Shown here piece by piece: positions 6,602 to 13,377 of a stretch of 14,431 nucleotides of DNA. A program made the translations under genes and the position numbers. This stretch comes from JAICLV01 sp036380925. Lineage in GTDB: Bacteria > Actinomycetota > Actinomycetes > Acidothermales > Acidothermaceae. The notes under the pieces were generated by a model, which did no database searches, was not told where the DNA came from, and saw only the letters and a program-made list of their open reading frames with translations. Position 1 is the first letter of the stretch, and the number at the start of each line of letters is the position of its first letter. The stretch lies in contig DASVDW010000166.1 of NCBI GenBank assembly GCA_036380925.1, positions 1 to 14,431 on the forward strand, written 5' to 3'.

Positions 6602-9600
6602 CAGGCGGTCACCTGCCGGCCCTCGCGCTGCACCGGGCACGACGTGCGGACAGGGCACACCCGGCACAGCTCGTTCTCGACCGCGTCGAACACCGCGCCC
6701 GCCATGCCGTCGGCGCACCGGCGCACCAGTTCGTGCGCCCACGACTCGGCGCCGTCGGTCAGCGGATCCTGCCGCTGCACGGCGGCCTTTTTTTGCGTTC
6801 CGCCGATCTGGACCAGCTCGGCGCCCCCGGTGGCACGAACACCGCCGCTGACGTCGTCAAACGCGCCCTCGACGACGGCAAGCTGGTACGCGCCGAGCTG
6901 CGCGTGCTGTGGCAGATCCTCTTTGCGCGCCGGATGTTTTCCGGTCTTGAGGTCGACGACGACGAGCCGGCCGTCGTTGTCGACTTCGAGCCGGTCGACC
7001 TTCCCGCTCAGCACGGCGCGGCCGATGGAGATCCGGAAATCGCGTTCCGCGGCGACGAATTGGCGCTTGTCACCCCGCATCCACTCGATGAGCTTGTCGA
7101 GGATCTGCCCGGCGCGCTCGCGTTGGCGCTCGGCGAACCAGCCGGCGCCGACGTCGAGTTGCCTCACCACCAGGTCGAATCGGGCGCGCAGCTGGTCGTC
7201 GGTGAGCTGCTCCTCCGCCGCCTGCTGAGCGAGCGCGTGAATCATCGTGCCGATGCCTTGCGCAGCCGAGTCGGCCGCCTTGCCTCCCGACGACTCGAGC
7301 ATCCAGCGCAACGAGCAGCGCTCGAAGCTTTCCAGCTTGGACGGCGAGACCCGCACCTGCTCGCCGTCATCCGCCAGTGGCGCGTCGTCCGACAACGGCG
7401 CCAGGCCGTACCACTGCGCGGGATCGGCGCCGCGAACACCCGCGGCCGCGAGCCGTCGTAATTGCGCGGCCGCCGCACGCCGGCGAACCATGTCGTCGTC
7501 GCGGGCGACGACCGCGCGCAACTCGGCGACGACCGACGGCAGGTCGAGCCCGCGCGACAACCGGGTGAGTGGTCGATCATCGGCGTCGACCGGCGCCAAC
7601 TCGTCGAGAAACCTCGACGGTTGCTGGTCTTCTGCGCGCACCGCGGTGACCACCAGCAGCCGGCGCGCGCGGGTGACCGCGACGTAGAACAGCCGACGCT
7701 CCTCGGCGAGCTGCGCGGTCAGGGCTTGCGGCGCGTTGGGTTCGGCCGATCCCGCGACGACGTCGACGAGTTGCTCGACGCCGAGCAGCGAGCCGCGGGC
7801 CCGCAGGTCGGGCCACACCCCCTCCTGCACGCCCGCGACGATCACGACGTCGAACTCAAGACCTTTCGCGGCGTGCGCGGTCATCAGCCGCACACCGTCG
7901 GACGTCGGCGCCTGCGGCGCGAGGGTGTCGCCGGGAATTTGCTGGCCGAGGAGATGGTCGAGGAACACCTCCGGGCCGGCCTTGGGCAACCGGTCGGCGA
8001 ACCGGCCGGCCGCGTCGAAGAGCGCCACGACGGCGTCCAGCTCGCGGTCGGCGGCGGCGGCCGCCGGACCCGCGCCCAACGCCACCGCGCCCCACCGCCG
8101 GGCCAGCCCGGACGCCTGCCACACCGACCACAACACCGCTTCCGCCGTCGGCGTCGCGCCGGCCAACGCCTCACGCGCGGCCGCGAGCACCCTTGCCACC
8201 CGAGCGGCCGGCCAGGCGATTCGCGGCTCCAACGCAACCAGCTCGGCCGGCGTCTCGATCGCCGCGGCGAGCAACGTGGCAGATGACCGGCCGCCGCCGA
8301 CGCTCAACTCGAGGCGGCGAAGTTCTTGGCGCAACCGCCGCAACGCCAGCGGGTCGGCGCCACCGAGCGGACCGGTCACCAGCTCGCGCGCGAGCGGTGG
8401 CCCGTCGTCGCCGGTCAAGGTGACCCGACCGGTGGCGATTTCGAGCACCCGCAGCAGCGACCGGACGATGGGGATCTCGACCAGCGGTTGCTCCTCGGCG
8501 TGCGCGGACACCGGCACACCGCCGGCTTGCAGCGCGCGCCGCAGCGTCGCGAGGGAGCCGGCGCCGCGCACCAGCACGGCCATCCGCGCCCAGGGCACTT
8601 CCTCGCGAAGGTGCGCCTCGCGCAGCCGGTTGCTGACGTAGTTGGCCTCCGCCCCGACGGAACCGAGCACGTGCGTCTCGACCACCCCCGCCGGAACGTG
8701 GTCCGCGGGCGACAGCGCGCGATGGGCGCCCACCCCGCCGAGCCGGCTCGCCACCCGCCGCGAGGCGGCAAGCAATTGGGCGCCCGAGCGGCGGCTCACC
8801 TTCAGCGCGAGCACCCGCGCGGGCGACCCGTCGGCGGCGCGGAACTCATCGCGGAAGCGCCGGATGCCGTCGGGATCCGCGCCGCGAAATCCGTAGATCG
8901 ACTGGTCTGGGTCACCGACCACCAGCAGCTCGCCGGAGCCGGCGACCAACTTCAGCAACTCCTCTTGCGCGGGGTCGGTGTCTTGATACTCGTCGACCAC
9001 CACGAAGGCGTGTTGCGCCCGGACCGCCTGCAAGACAGCGGAATCTTTGCGCAGCAACCCGGCGGCAGCCTGGATCAACTCGGCCGGGTCATAGGACGCC
9101 GCCTCGCGCAACGCCGACACCTGCGCGTATTGCCGCGCGAACGCGCCCGCGGCCACCCAGTCGTCACGGTTGCGCCGCCGTCCGAGAGAAATCAAATCGG
9201 ACGGCGACAAACCCCGCTCGACCGCGCGCTGCAGCAGGTCACGCAACTCTTGCGCGAACCCACGGGTGAGCAACGCGGGCCGGAACCGCTCGGGCCAGTC
9301 CGTGGCGCCCGCCTCGACGTCACCACGCAACAACTCCCGGACGACGAGGTCTTGCTCGGGGCCGGACAGCAGCCGAGGCGACGGCTCGCCACGGCGGACC
9401 GCCTCGGCGCGCAACAACCCGAACGCGTACGAGTGAAAGGTGCGGGCGATCGGCTCCCGGATCGTGCGACCGAGGCGGCTGGCGATGCGGTCGCGCAGCT
9501 CGGCGGCGGCCCGCCGGGAAAAGGTGAGGACAAGGGCCGCCTCCGGCGCGATCTCGCCGAGCTCGACCCGTGAGACCACCGCCTCGACGATGGTCGCGGT

Positions 9601-9768
9601 CTTGCCCGTGCCCGGCCCGGCGAGCAGCAGCAGCGGCCCGCCCCGGTGATCGACGGCGGCGCGCTGAGCGGCGTCGAGCGTCGGCGGCGCGACGCGCTCG
9701 GGCGGCCGACGGACCAAGCGCAAAGCGGTTTCGCCGAGACGGGGATCGGGCTGCGACACGCATGGCAT
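6601..9768 (-). CDS. adnA: AdnA subunit of the AdnAB helicase-nuclease
   Basis: With the ATG at 9768 the protein is 1055 aa, the length I recall for mycobacterial AdnA (Rv3202c). GGAGG lies just upstream, also well placed for the adjoining GTG at 9771. Motor motifs: Q35, Walker A GPGTGKT (51-57), LTFSRRAAAEL (81-91), VVVDEYQDT (256-264), GDPDQSIYGFRGA (285-297), TAHAAKGLEFD and FYVAVTRAR. Motif IV reads VSRRS where UvrD-type motors have an aromatic-Arg pair, so it is degenerate. The nuclease has H844, D925 (GKVDRL), D939, K941 (VVDLKTG), Q957 and Y961. C818 (FERC) plus C1035, C1038 and C1044 (CRVCPVRTSC) form a probable 4Fe-4S clasp as in AddB-type nucleases. It pairs with AdnB for break resection. 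An A7 run at codons for residues 992-994 is a possible frameshift site. Confidence 0.94.
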   Translation of the reverse strand: MPCVSQPDPRLGETALRLVRRPPERVAPPTLDAAQRAAVDHRGGPLLLLAGPGTGKTATIVEAVVSRVELGEIAPEAALVLTFSRRAAAELRDRIASRLGRTIREPIARTFHSYAFGLLRAEAVRRGEPSPRLLSGPEQDLVVRELLRGDVEAGATDWPERFRPALLTRGFAQELRDLLQRAVERGLSPSDLISLGRRRNRDDWVAAGAFARQYAQVSALREAASYDPAELIQAAAGLLRKDSAVLQAVRAQHAFVVVDEYQDTDPAQEELLKLVAGSGELLVVGDPDQSIYGFRGADPDGIRRFRDEFRAADGSPARVLALKVSRRSGAQLLAASRRVASRLGGVGAHRALSPADHVPAGVVETHVLGSVGAEANYVSNRLREAHLREEVPWARMAVLVRGAGSLATLRRALQAGGVPVSAHAEEQPLVEIPIVRSLLRVLEIATGRVTLTGDDGPPLARELVTGPLGGADPLALRRLRQELRRLELSVGGGRSSATLLAAAIETPAELVALEPRIAWPAARVARVLAAAREALAGATPTAEAVLWSVWQASGLARRWGAVALGAGPAAAAADRELDAVVALFDAAGRFADRLPKAGPEVFLDHLLGQQIPGDTLAPQAPTSDGVRLMTAHAAKGLEFDVVIVAGVQEGVWPDLRARGSLLGVEQLVDVVAGSAEPNAPQALTAQLAEERRLFYVAVTRARRLLVVTAVRAEDQQPSRFLDELAPVDADDRPLTRLSRGLDLPSVVAELRAVVARDDDMVRRRAAAAQLRRLAAAGVRGADPAQWYGLAPLSDDAPLADDGEQVRVSPSKLESFERCSLRWMLESSGGKAADSAAQGIGTMIHALAQQAAEEQLTDDQLRARFDLVVRQLDVGAGWFAERQRERAGQILDKLIEWMRGDKRQFVAAERDFRISIGRAVLSGKVDRLEVDNDGRLVVVDLKTGKHPARKEDLPQHAQLGAYQLAVVEGAFDDVSGGVRATGGAELVQIGGTQKKAAVQRQDPLTDGAESWAHELVRRCADGMAGAVFDAVENELCRVCPVRTSCPVQREGRQVTA
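6760..6793 (-). other. Candidate -1 ribosomal frameshift site (slippery heptamer plus hairpin)
   Basis: In the adnA reading frame, codons CAA AAA AAG contain the heptamer A AAA AAG (6793-6787), the same heptamer that drives -1 frameshifting in E. coli dnaX. After a 9-nt spacer comes a 6-bp stem, CAGCGG at 6777-6772 pairing with CCGCTG at 6765-6760, with a 6-nt loop. A -1 shift enters the adnB frame, which I read as free of stops for the 62 codons up to the adnB ATG. The motif is seen directly; its use is inference. Confidence 0.35.
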
Positions 9769-9847
9769 CACACCACGAACCTCCGACATGCGTATGCCGA
9801 GAGGCGAATTGCTTGTGCGTGATGCGGGAACGCGATAGCCAGGGCCC
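9769..9847. promoter_or_regulatory. Divergent spacer between adnA and the ClpP-like gene
   Basis: These 79 bp separate two genes read outward, so at least one promoter should lie here. On the adnA side GGAGG is followed after 8 nt by GTG-ATG. On the other side only AGGG stands before the ATG at 9848. I see no convincing -35/-10 pair. No GAAC-N4-GTTC (LexA-type SOS) palindrome is present. Confidence 0.4.
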
Positions 9848-10375
9848 ATGGCGACCGCCTTCGACCAGCTTCTCGAGCGACGCATCGTCATGGCGACCGG
9901 CCGCCTCGACGGCGCGCTCGCCGACAAGGTCACCGCCCAGCTGCTCATGCTGGACGCCGACAGCGACGCGCCGATCGAGCTCGTCGTCGACTGCCCGGAC
10001 GCCGAGCTGGACGCCGCCTTCACCGTGCTCGACGTCTGCGAGGCCCTCAACGCGGCGCTGACGATCCTGATCGCCGGTCGGCTCACCGGGGCCGGGATGG
10101 TGTTGCTCACGTCGCGCCATCGACGGCTCGCCCGCCCGCATGCGACGCTGCGGCTGTCCGAGCCGACGATCGAGTCGTCGACGCAGACCGCGGACTCGGC
10201 CGCCAAGCTGGTCGAGGAGCACCGCCGGCGGGTCGGCGTGTTGATCGACCGCGTCTCGCAGCGGACCGCGCGCCCTGCGGTGTTGATCGCGGACGAGATG
10301 AGCCGCGGCGTCTACCTCACCAGCGACGACGCGGTCGCGTACGGGTTACTCGACGACGTGGCCCGCCGCCCGTGA
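9848..10375 (+). CDS. ClpP-fold protein lacking the protease catalytic residues
   Basis: The 175-aa protein aligns along its length with ClpP: LLERRIVMATGRLDGALADK matches the ClpP N-terminal strand and helix, LIAGRLTGAGMVLL matches CVGQAASMGAVLL, RPHATLRLSEP matches LPNARIMIHQP, and YLTSDDAVAYGLLDDV matches the C-terminal signature. By this alignment the nucleophile Ser is Gly81, the catalytic His is Ser104, and the SPGG turn is CPDA (49-52). The Asp is uncertain (D149 or E150 nearby). It is therefore probably not a peptidase; it could be a structural or regulatory subunit like plastid ClpR, or an independent protein. No frameshift is evident, so it is kept as a coding gene. It is divergent from adnA and ends 17 bp from the convergent atl stop. 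The start ATG at 9848 has a weak AGGG. Confidence 0.82.
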   Translation: MATAFDQLLERRIVMATGRLDGALADKVTAQLLMLDADSDAPIELVVDCPDAELDAAFTVLDVCEALNAALTILIAGRLTGAGMVLLTSRHRRLARPHATLRLSEPTIESSTQTADSAAKLVEEHRRRVGVLIDRVSQRTARPAVLIADEMSRGVYLTSDDAVAYGLLDDVARRP

Positions 10376-10392
10376 CCACCGCCCGCTCGCGG

Positions 10393-10695
10393 TCAACGGC
10401 CGTCCCAGCGGGCCGACCTCATGTCCACCCGGTCACCGCGCATCGGTGTGCGGTCGGCGCGCAGCAACCGCGTCGCCTCGCCGTCGTGGCATGGCGCAGG
10501 CGTCCCGTCAGCGTGGACCACGCGATGCCACGGCACTCCTGCGCCCCACATCGACATCACCCGGCCGACCTGGCGAGGCCCGCCTTCGCCGAGGAACTCC
10601 GCGATGTCGCCATAGGCCATGACCCGGCCGCGCGGAATCGACTCAACGACGTCGAGCACCCGTTGCGCGAACTCGGGAAGGTCAGCGGCCGGCAC
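10393..10695 (-). CDS. atl: Alkyltransferase-like (Atl) protein, MGMT family DNA-binding domain
   Basis: The ~100-aa protein matches the helix-turn-helix domain of O6-alkylguanine-DNA alkyltransferases: FAQRVLDVVESIPRGRVMAY, then GDIAEFLGEGGPRQVGRVMS, then PWHRVVHADG. In true alkyltransferases the acceptor site is PCHRV; here Trp56 replaces Cys, the hallmark of Atl proteins. These bind O6-alkylguanine, flip it out and pass the lesion to nucleotide excision repair without removing the alkyl group. Tyr28 fits the base-flipping tyrosine. The start is uncertain: GTG at 10695 gives 100 aa, close to mycobacterial Rv3204, while a TTG at 10707 overlaps the upstream stop as TTGA. Neither has a clear Shine-Dalgarno. 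It is the last gene of the leftward unit that includes moeZ. Confidence 0.88.
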   Translation of the reverse strand: MPAADLPEFAQRVLDVVESIPRGRVMAYGDIAEFLGEGGPRQVGRVMSMWGAGVPWHRVVHADGTPAPCHDGEATRLLRADRTPMRGDRVDMRSARWDGR

Positions 10696-10703
10696 CCGCG
10701 AAT

Positions 10704-11099
10704 TCAAACAGATTCGGGCGGGACGTAAGCCCCGAGCACGGGCCGCAACCGCATCGCCAGCGCCGTCGGGTCGGGCACCTGCAACACCAGCCGGCGGAAC
10801 TCGGCGCCGGGAAGGCACTCGACGCGCAGCAACAACTCGGCCCGGCGCACGTGCCAGAAACTGCGCTCGTCACCGAACCCGAACGCGCCGATGCACATCA
10901 CTCCCGGCACCGCGAGGCCTGGGAAATGGAACCCGATCTGCGGGATGCGGTCGCGATGCTGGACGACGACGCCGCGCACATGGCCGACGGGGATGCGCAG
11001 CGTGCGCCGAAACGCCACCAGCATGTCGAACCCGCGCAGGCGGACGACGAGATCGCCGCCGACCGGGTCGACGGCGACGGCTGGGCCGAGTCGCGTCAC
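10704..11099 (-). CDS. Small PH-like protein of unknown function
   Basis: The 131-aa protein has alternating strands (DLVVRLRGFDMLVAFRRTLR, then IPVGHVRGVVV), a Gly/Pro loop (FHFPGLAVPGVMCIGAF), then RSFWHVRRAELLLRVEC and a final VPDPTALAMRLRPVL helix. This pattern of seven or so strands plus a C-terminal helix, with an FW near the centre, resembles small bacterial PH-like domains common in actinobacteria; I recognise the general type but not a named family. There is no signal peptide or membrane segment. The GTG at 11099 is chosen because a TAG lies directly before it in frame. It sits between moeZ and atl in one direction, and atl follows almost without gap, so co-expression is likely. Confidence 0.72.
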   Translation of the reverse strand: MTRLGPAVAVDPVGGDLVVRLRGFDMLVAFRRTLRIPVGHVRGVVVQHRDRIPQIGFHFPGLAVPGVMCIGAFGFGDERSFWHVRRAELLLRVECLPGAEFRRLVLQVPDPTALAMRLRPVLGAYVPPESV

Positions 11100-11160
11100 C
11101 TATCCATCTTCGGACGCTCGGGGCCACCACGTGACGGCGCCCGTTGAATATGACGCACCG

Positions 11161-11190
11161 GGACTAGTACGACGGGGACTAGTACGACGG
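11161..11190. repeat. 15-bp tandem duplication at the moeZ stop
   Basis: GGACTAGTACGACGG occurs twice head to tail, at 11161-11175 and 11176-11190. The right-hand copy encodes the last MoeZ codons and TAG stop (11179-11181); the left-hand copy repeats the same end in frame just beyond the stop. It contains CTAG, a rare tetramer in high-GC genomes. It looks like a recent micro-duplication with no effect on the protein. Confidence 0.95.
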
Positions 11191-12357
11191 GAGCGACGGG
11201 TCGACCTGGTTGACCCAGCCGACCACGCCTCCACCGACGTGCACCGCGTCGGCGAACCCGGCGCCCTTGACCACGGCCAGCGCCTCCGCCGAGCGGACGC
11301 CGCTCTTGCAGTACAAGACCACCCGCTTGTCCTGCGGCAGCTGTTCCAGCGCGGAGCCGTTGAGGAACTCGCCCTTCGGGATCAGCGTCGCGCCGGGGAT
11401 CGAGACGATCTCGTACTCGGCCGGCTCGCGGACGTCGACCAAGAAGATGTTCTCCCCGCGGTCGATCCACTCCTTGAGCTCGGTCGGCACGATCGTCGAA
11501 CCCTGCGCGGCCTGCACCGCCTCGTCGGAGACGACACCGCAGAACGACTCGTAGTCGATCAGCTCGGTGATGGTGGGGTTCTTGCCGCAGATCGGGCACT
11601 CTGGATCCTTGCGGATCTTGACCTCGCGGTAGGTCATCTCCAAGGCGTCGTAGATCAGCAGCCGGCCGACGAGCGGCTCTCCGATGCCGGTCAACAGCTT
11701 GATCGCCTCGGTGGCCTGCACGCCGCCGATCGAACCGCACAGCACGCCGAGCACGCCGCCCTCGGCGCACGACGGAACCATGCCGGGGGGCGGCGGCTCC
11801 GGGTAGAGGCAGCGGTAGCACGGGCCGTTCTCGGCCCAGAACACCGACGCCTGGCCGTCGAAGCGGTAGATCGAGCCCCAGATGTACGGCTTGTTGAGGA
11901 GCACGCACGCGTCGTTGACCAGGTAGCGCGTGGCGAAGTTGTCGGTGCCGTCGACGATGAGGTCGTACCGGCTGAAGATCTCGAAGACGTTGTCGTTTTC
12001 CAGCCGCTCCTCGTGCAGCACCACGTTGACGAAGGGGTTGATCTCTTGGATCGTCTCCTTCGCCGACTGCGCCTTCGACTTACCGATGTCGCTTTGGCCG
12101 TGGATGATCTGGCGCTGCAGGTTCGACTCGTCGACCGTGTCGAAGTCGATGACGCCGAGCGTGCCGACACCGGCCGCCGCGAGGTACATCAGCACCGGCG
12201 AGCCGAGGCCGCCGCCGCCGATCGCGAGCACCTTCGAGTTCTTCAGCCGCTTCTGCCCGGCCATCGCGACGTCGGGGATGATCAGGTGCCGCGAATAGCG
12301 CCTGACCTCGTCGATCGTGAGACTGTCAGCAGGTTCGACCAGCGGTGGAAAAGACAC
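11179..12357 (-). CDS. moeZ: MoeZ-type adenylyltransferase/sulfurtransferase
   Basis: The 392-aa protein joins a ThiF/MoeB E1-like adenylation domain (about 15-265) to a C-terminal rhodanese domain (about 290-390). Seen: nucleotide loop GGGGLGS (47-53), DFDTVDESNLQRQ (71-83), DGTDNFATRYLVND (136-149), SCAEGG with C197 in the crossover loop, zinc cysteines C180, C183, C254 and C257, and the rhodanese active site CKSGVRS with C350. MoeZ adenylates the C-terminus of sulfur carriers (MoaD for molybdopterin, CysO for cysteine) and loads sulfur from its rhodanese cysteine. The start is GTG at 12357, with GGAG six bases upstream; this gives MSFPPLVEPADSL, like the mycobacterial N-terminus and length. 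A TTG at 12369 is the alternative. The hydrolase gene ends 30 bp upstream. Confidence 0.95.
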   Translation of the reverse strand: MSFPPLVEPADSLTIDEVRRYSRHLIIPDVAMAGQKRLKNSKVLAIGGGGLGSPVLMYLAAAGVGTLGVIDFDTVDESNLQRQIIHGQSDIGKSKAQSAKETIQEINPFVNVVLHEERLENDNVFEIFSRYDLIVDGTDNFATRYLVNDACVLLNKPYIWGSIYRFDGQASVFWAENGPCYRCLYPEPPPPGMVPSCAEGGVLGVLCGSIGGVQATEAIKLLTGIGEPLVGRLLIYDALEMTYREVKIRKDPECPICGKNPTITELIDYESFCGVVSDEAVQAAQGSTIVPTELKEWIDRGENIFLVDVREPAEYEIVSIPGATLIPKGEFLNGSALEQLPQDKRVVLYCKSGVRSAEALAVVKGAGFADAVHVGGGVVGWVNQVDPSLPSY

Positions 12358-12387
12358 CGACAACTCCAAAATCAGGGCGGACGACGG

Positions 12388-13359
12388 TCAGCTGGCGCGC
12401 CGGCCGACCGGCGCGTCACTGGGGACAACGGTCCCATGGCCGCGGGCCATTCCCGGACCCAGGGCCCGAATATGACCGTCGAGGAAGTCGCGCAAGGTGG
12501 CCGCCACCCGGTCCGGGAACTCGATGTGCGCCACGTGCCCGGCGTCGAGCATCAGCACGGTGTGCGCGTTCGGGAACGCCTCCTCGGCCCGCTTGGCCAT
12601 GCGAGGGTCGACCAGCTTGTCGCGCCCTCCGTACAGCACCAGGGTCGGCGCGGCGATCTGCTTGGCCTGCCGCCACAGCCGGCGTCGTCCGACTTGCACG
12701 TAGCAGCCGACCAGCGAGCGCAGCGACGATCGGTAAACGGCGCCGCTGTGGGCGAGCTCGGCCCGGCGGCGCGCGGCCGCCACGACGGCTGAGCGGCGCT
12801 GGTCGGGAACCGCGCGCGGGTCGCCGTAGCACAGCCAGAAGACCCGGCGGGCCATCCGCTCGGGGTCGCCGCGAAGCGCGGCCTCGACGATTCGGGGGCC
12901 GATGCCGGGGATCAGGGCGATCAGCAACTGCCAGCTCCACACCCGAGGACGCAGGTCGGGCATCGCGGGCGACAACAAAGTCAGGGTCTTGACCAGGTCG
13001 GGACGCTCGGCCGCGACCCGGGTGGCCACCGAGCCGCCCAGCGAGTTGCCGATCAGATGCACCGGCCCGCGGCCGATGACGTTGATGACGTCGACCACGG
13101 TCGCGGCGTGGACGTCGACGGTCTGCCGGCGGGCGGCGGGCGGCGGCGACTCGCCGAAGCCCGGAAGATCGAGCGCGTATCCGTCGACGCGGTCGGCCAA
13201 CGCGTGGACGACGTCCGCCCAATCAAGTGACTCCCCGCCCAACCCATGGACGAAAAGCGCGGGCTCCAGCCGGCCACCCTCCAGCGAGGACTGCTGGTTG
13301 TGACGGACGAAGACGTCGCCGTGCGGGGTCGAGATGAGCCGGCCTGGCCAGTCGCGCAT
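12388..13359 (-). CDS. Alpha/beta-fold hydrolase
   Basis: The 323-aa protein has the complete hydrolase set: oxyanion motif HGLGG (38-42), nucleophile elbow GNSLGG with S106, acid D247 in GGRDKLVDP, and H275 in DAGHVAH. LPGFGESPPP (65-74) is the usual strand-4 loop. Residues about 140-225 form a basic, helical lid (PERMARRVFWLCYGDP). The last ~20 residues are disordered and unlike the fold. There is no signal peptide, so it is probably cytoplasmic. Substrate cannot be deduced; esters, lactones or C-C bonds are all possible. It starts 18 bp after mscR and ends 30 bp before moeZ, so it is likely co-transcribed with both. The ATG at 13359 has GGTAGG upstream. Confidence 0.9.
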   Translation of the reverse strand: MRDWPGRLISTPHGDVFVRHNQQSSLEGGRLEPALFVHGLGGESLDWADVVHALADRVDGYALDLPGFGESPPPAARRQTVDVHAATVVDVINVIGRGPVHLIGNSLGGSVATRVAAERPDLVKTLTLLSPAMPDLRPRVWSWQLLIALIPGIGPRIVEAALRGDPERMARRVFWLCYGDPRAVPDQRRSAVVAAARRRAELAHSGAVYRSSLRSLVGCYVQVGRRRLWRQAKQIAAPTLVLYGGRDKLVDPRMAKRAEEAFPNAHTVLMLDAGHVAHIEFPDRVAATLRDFLDGHIRALGPGMARGHGTVVPSDAPVGRRAS

Positions 13360-13377
13360 GGGATCGGCCTACCCCGG

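Noticed and set aside
5588..7228. 546-codon open frame on the plus strand
   Set aside because: It is antisense to the adnB/adnA junction, has no family resemblance and is Arg/Gly/His-rich, as expected from GC-rich coding DNA read backwards.
9787..9796. Operator palindrome CATGCGTATG
   Set aside because: Only 8 of 10 positions are symmetric and it is short; easily chance.
9769..10206. Long N-terminal extension of AdnA
   Set aside because: It overlaps the ClpP-like gene on the opposite strand and has a Ser/Ala/Arg-rich shadow composition. GGAGG and the family length place the start at 9768 or 9771.
10891..12792. 633-codon open frame on the plus strand
   Set aside because: It lies opposite the PH-like, moeZ and hydrolase genes, all of which have clear motifs. 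The translation has Asp/Arg/His/Leu-rich shadow composition.
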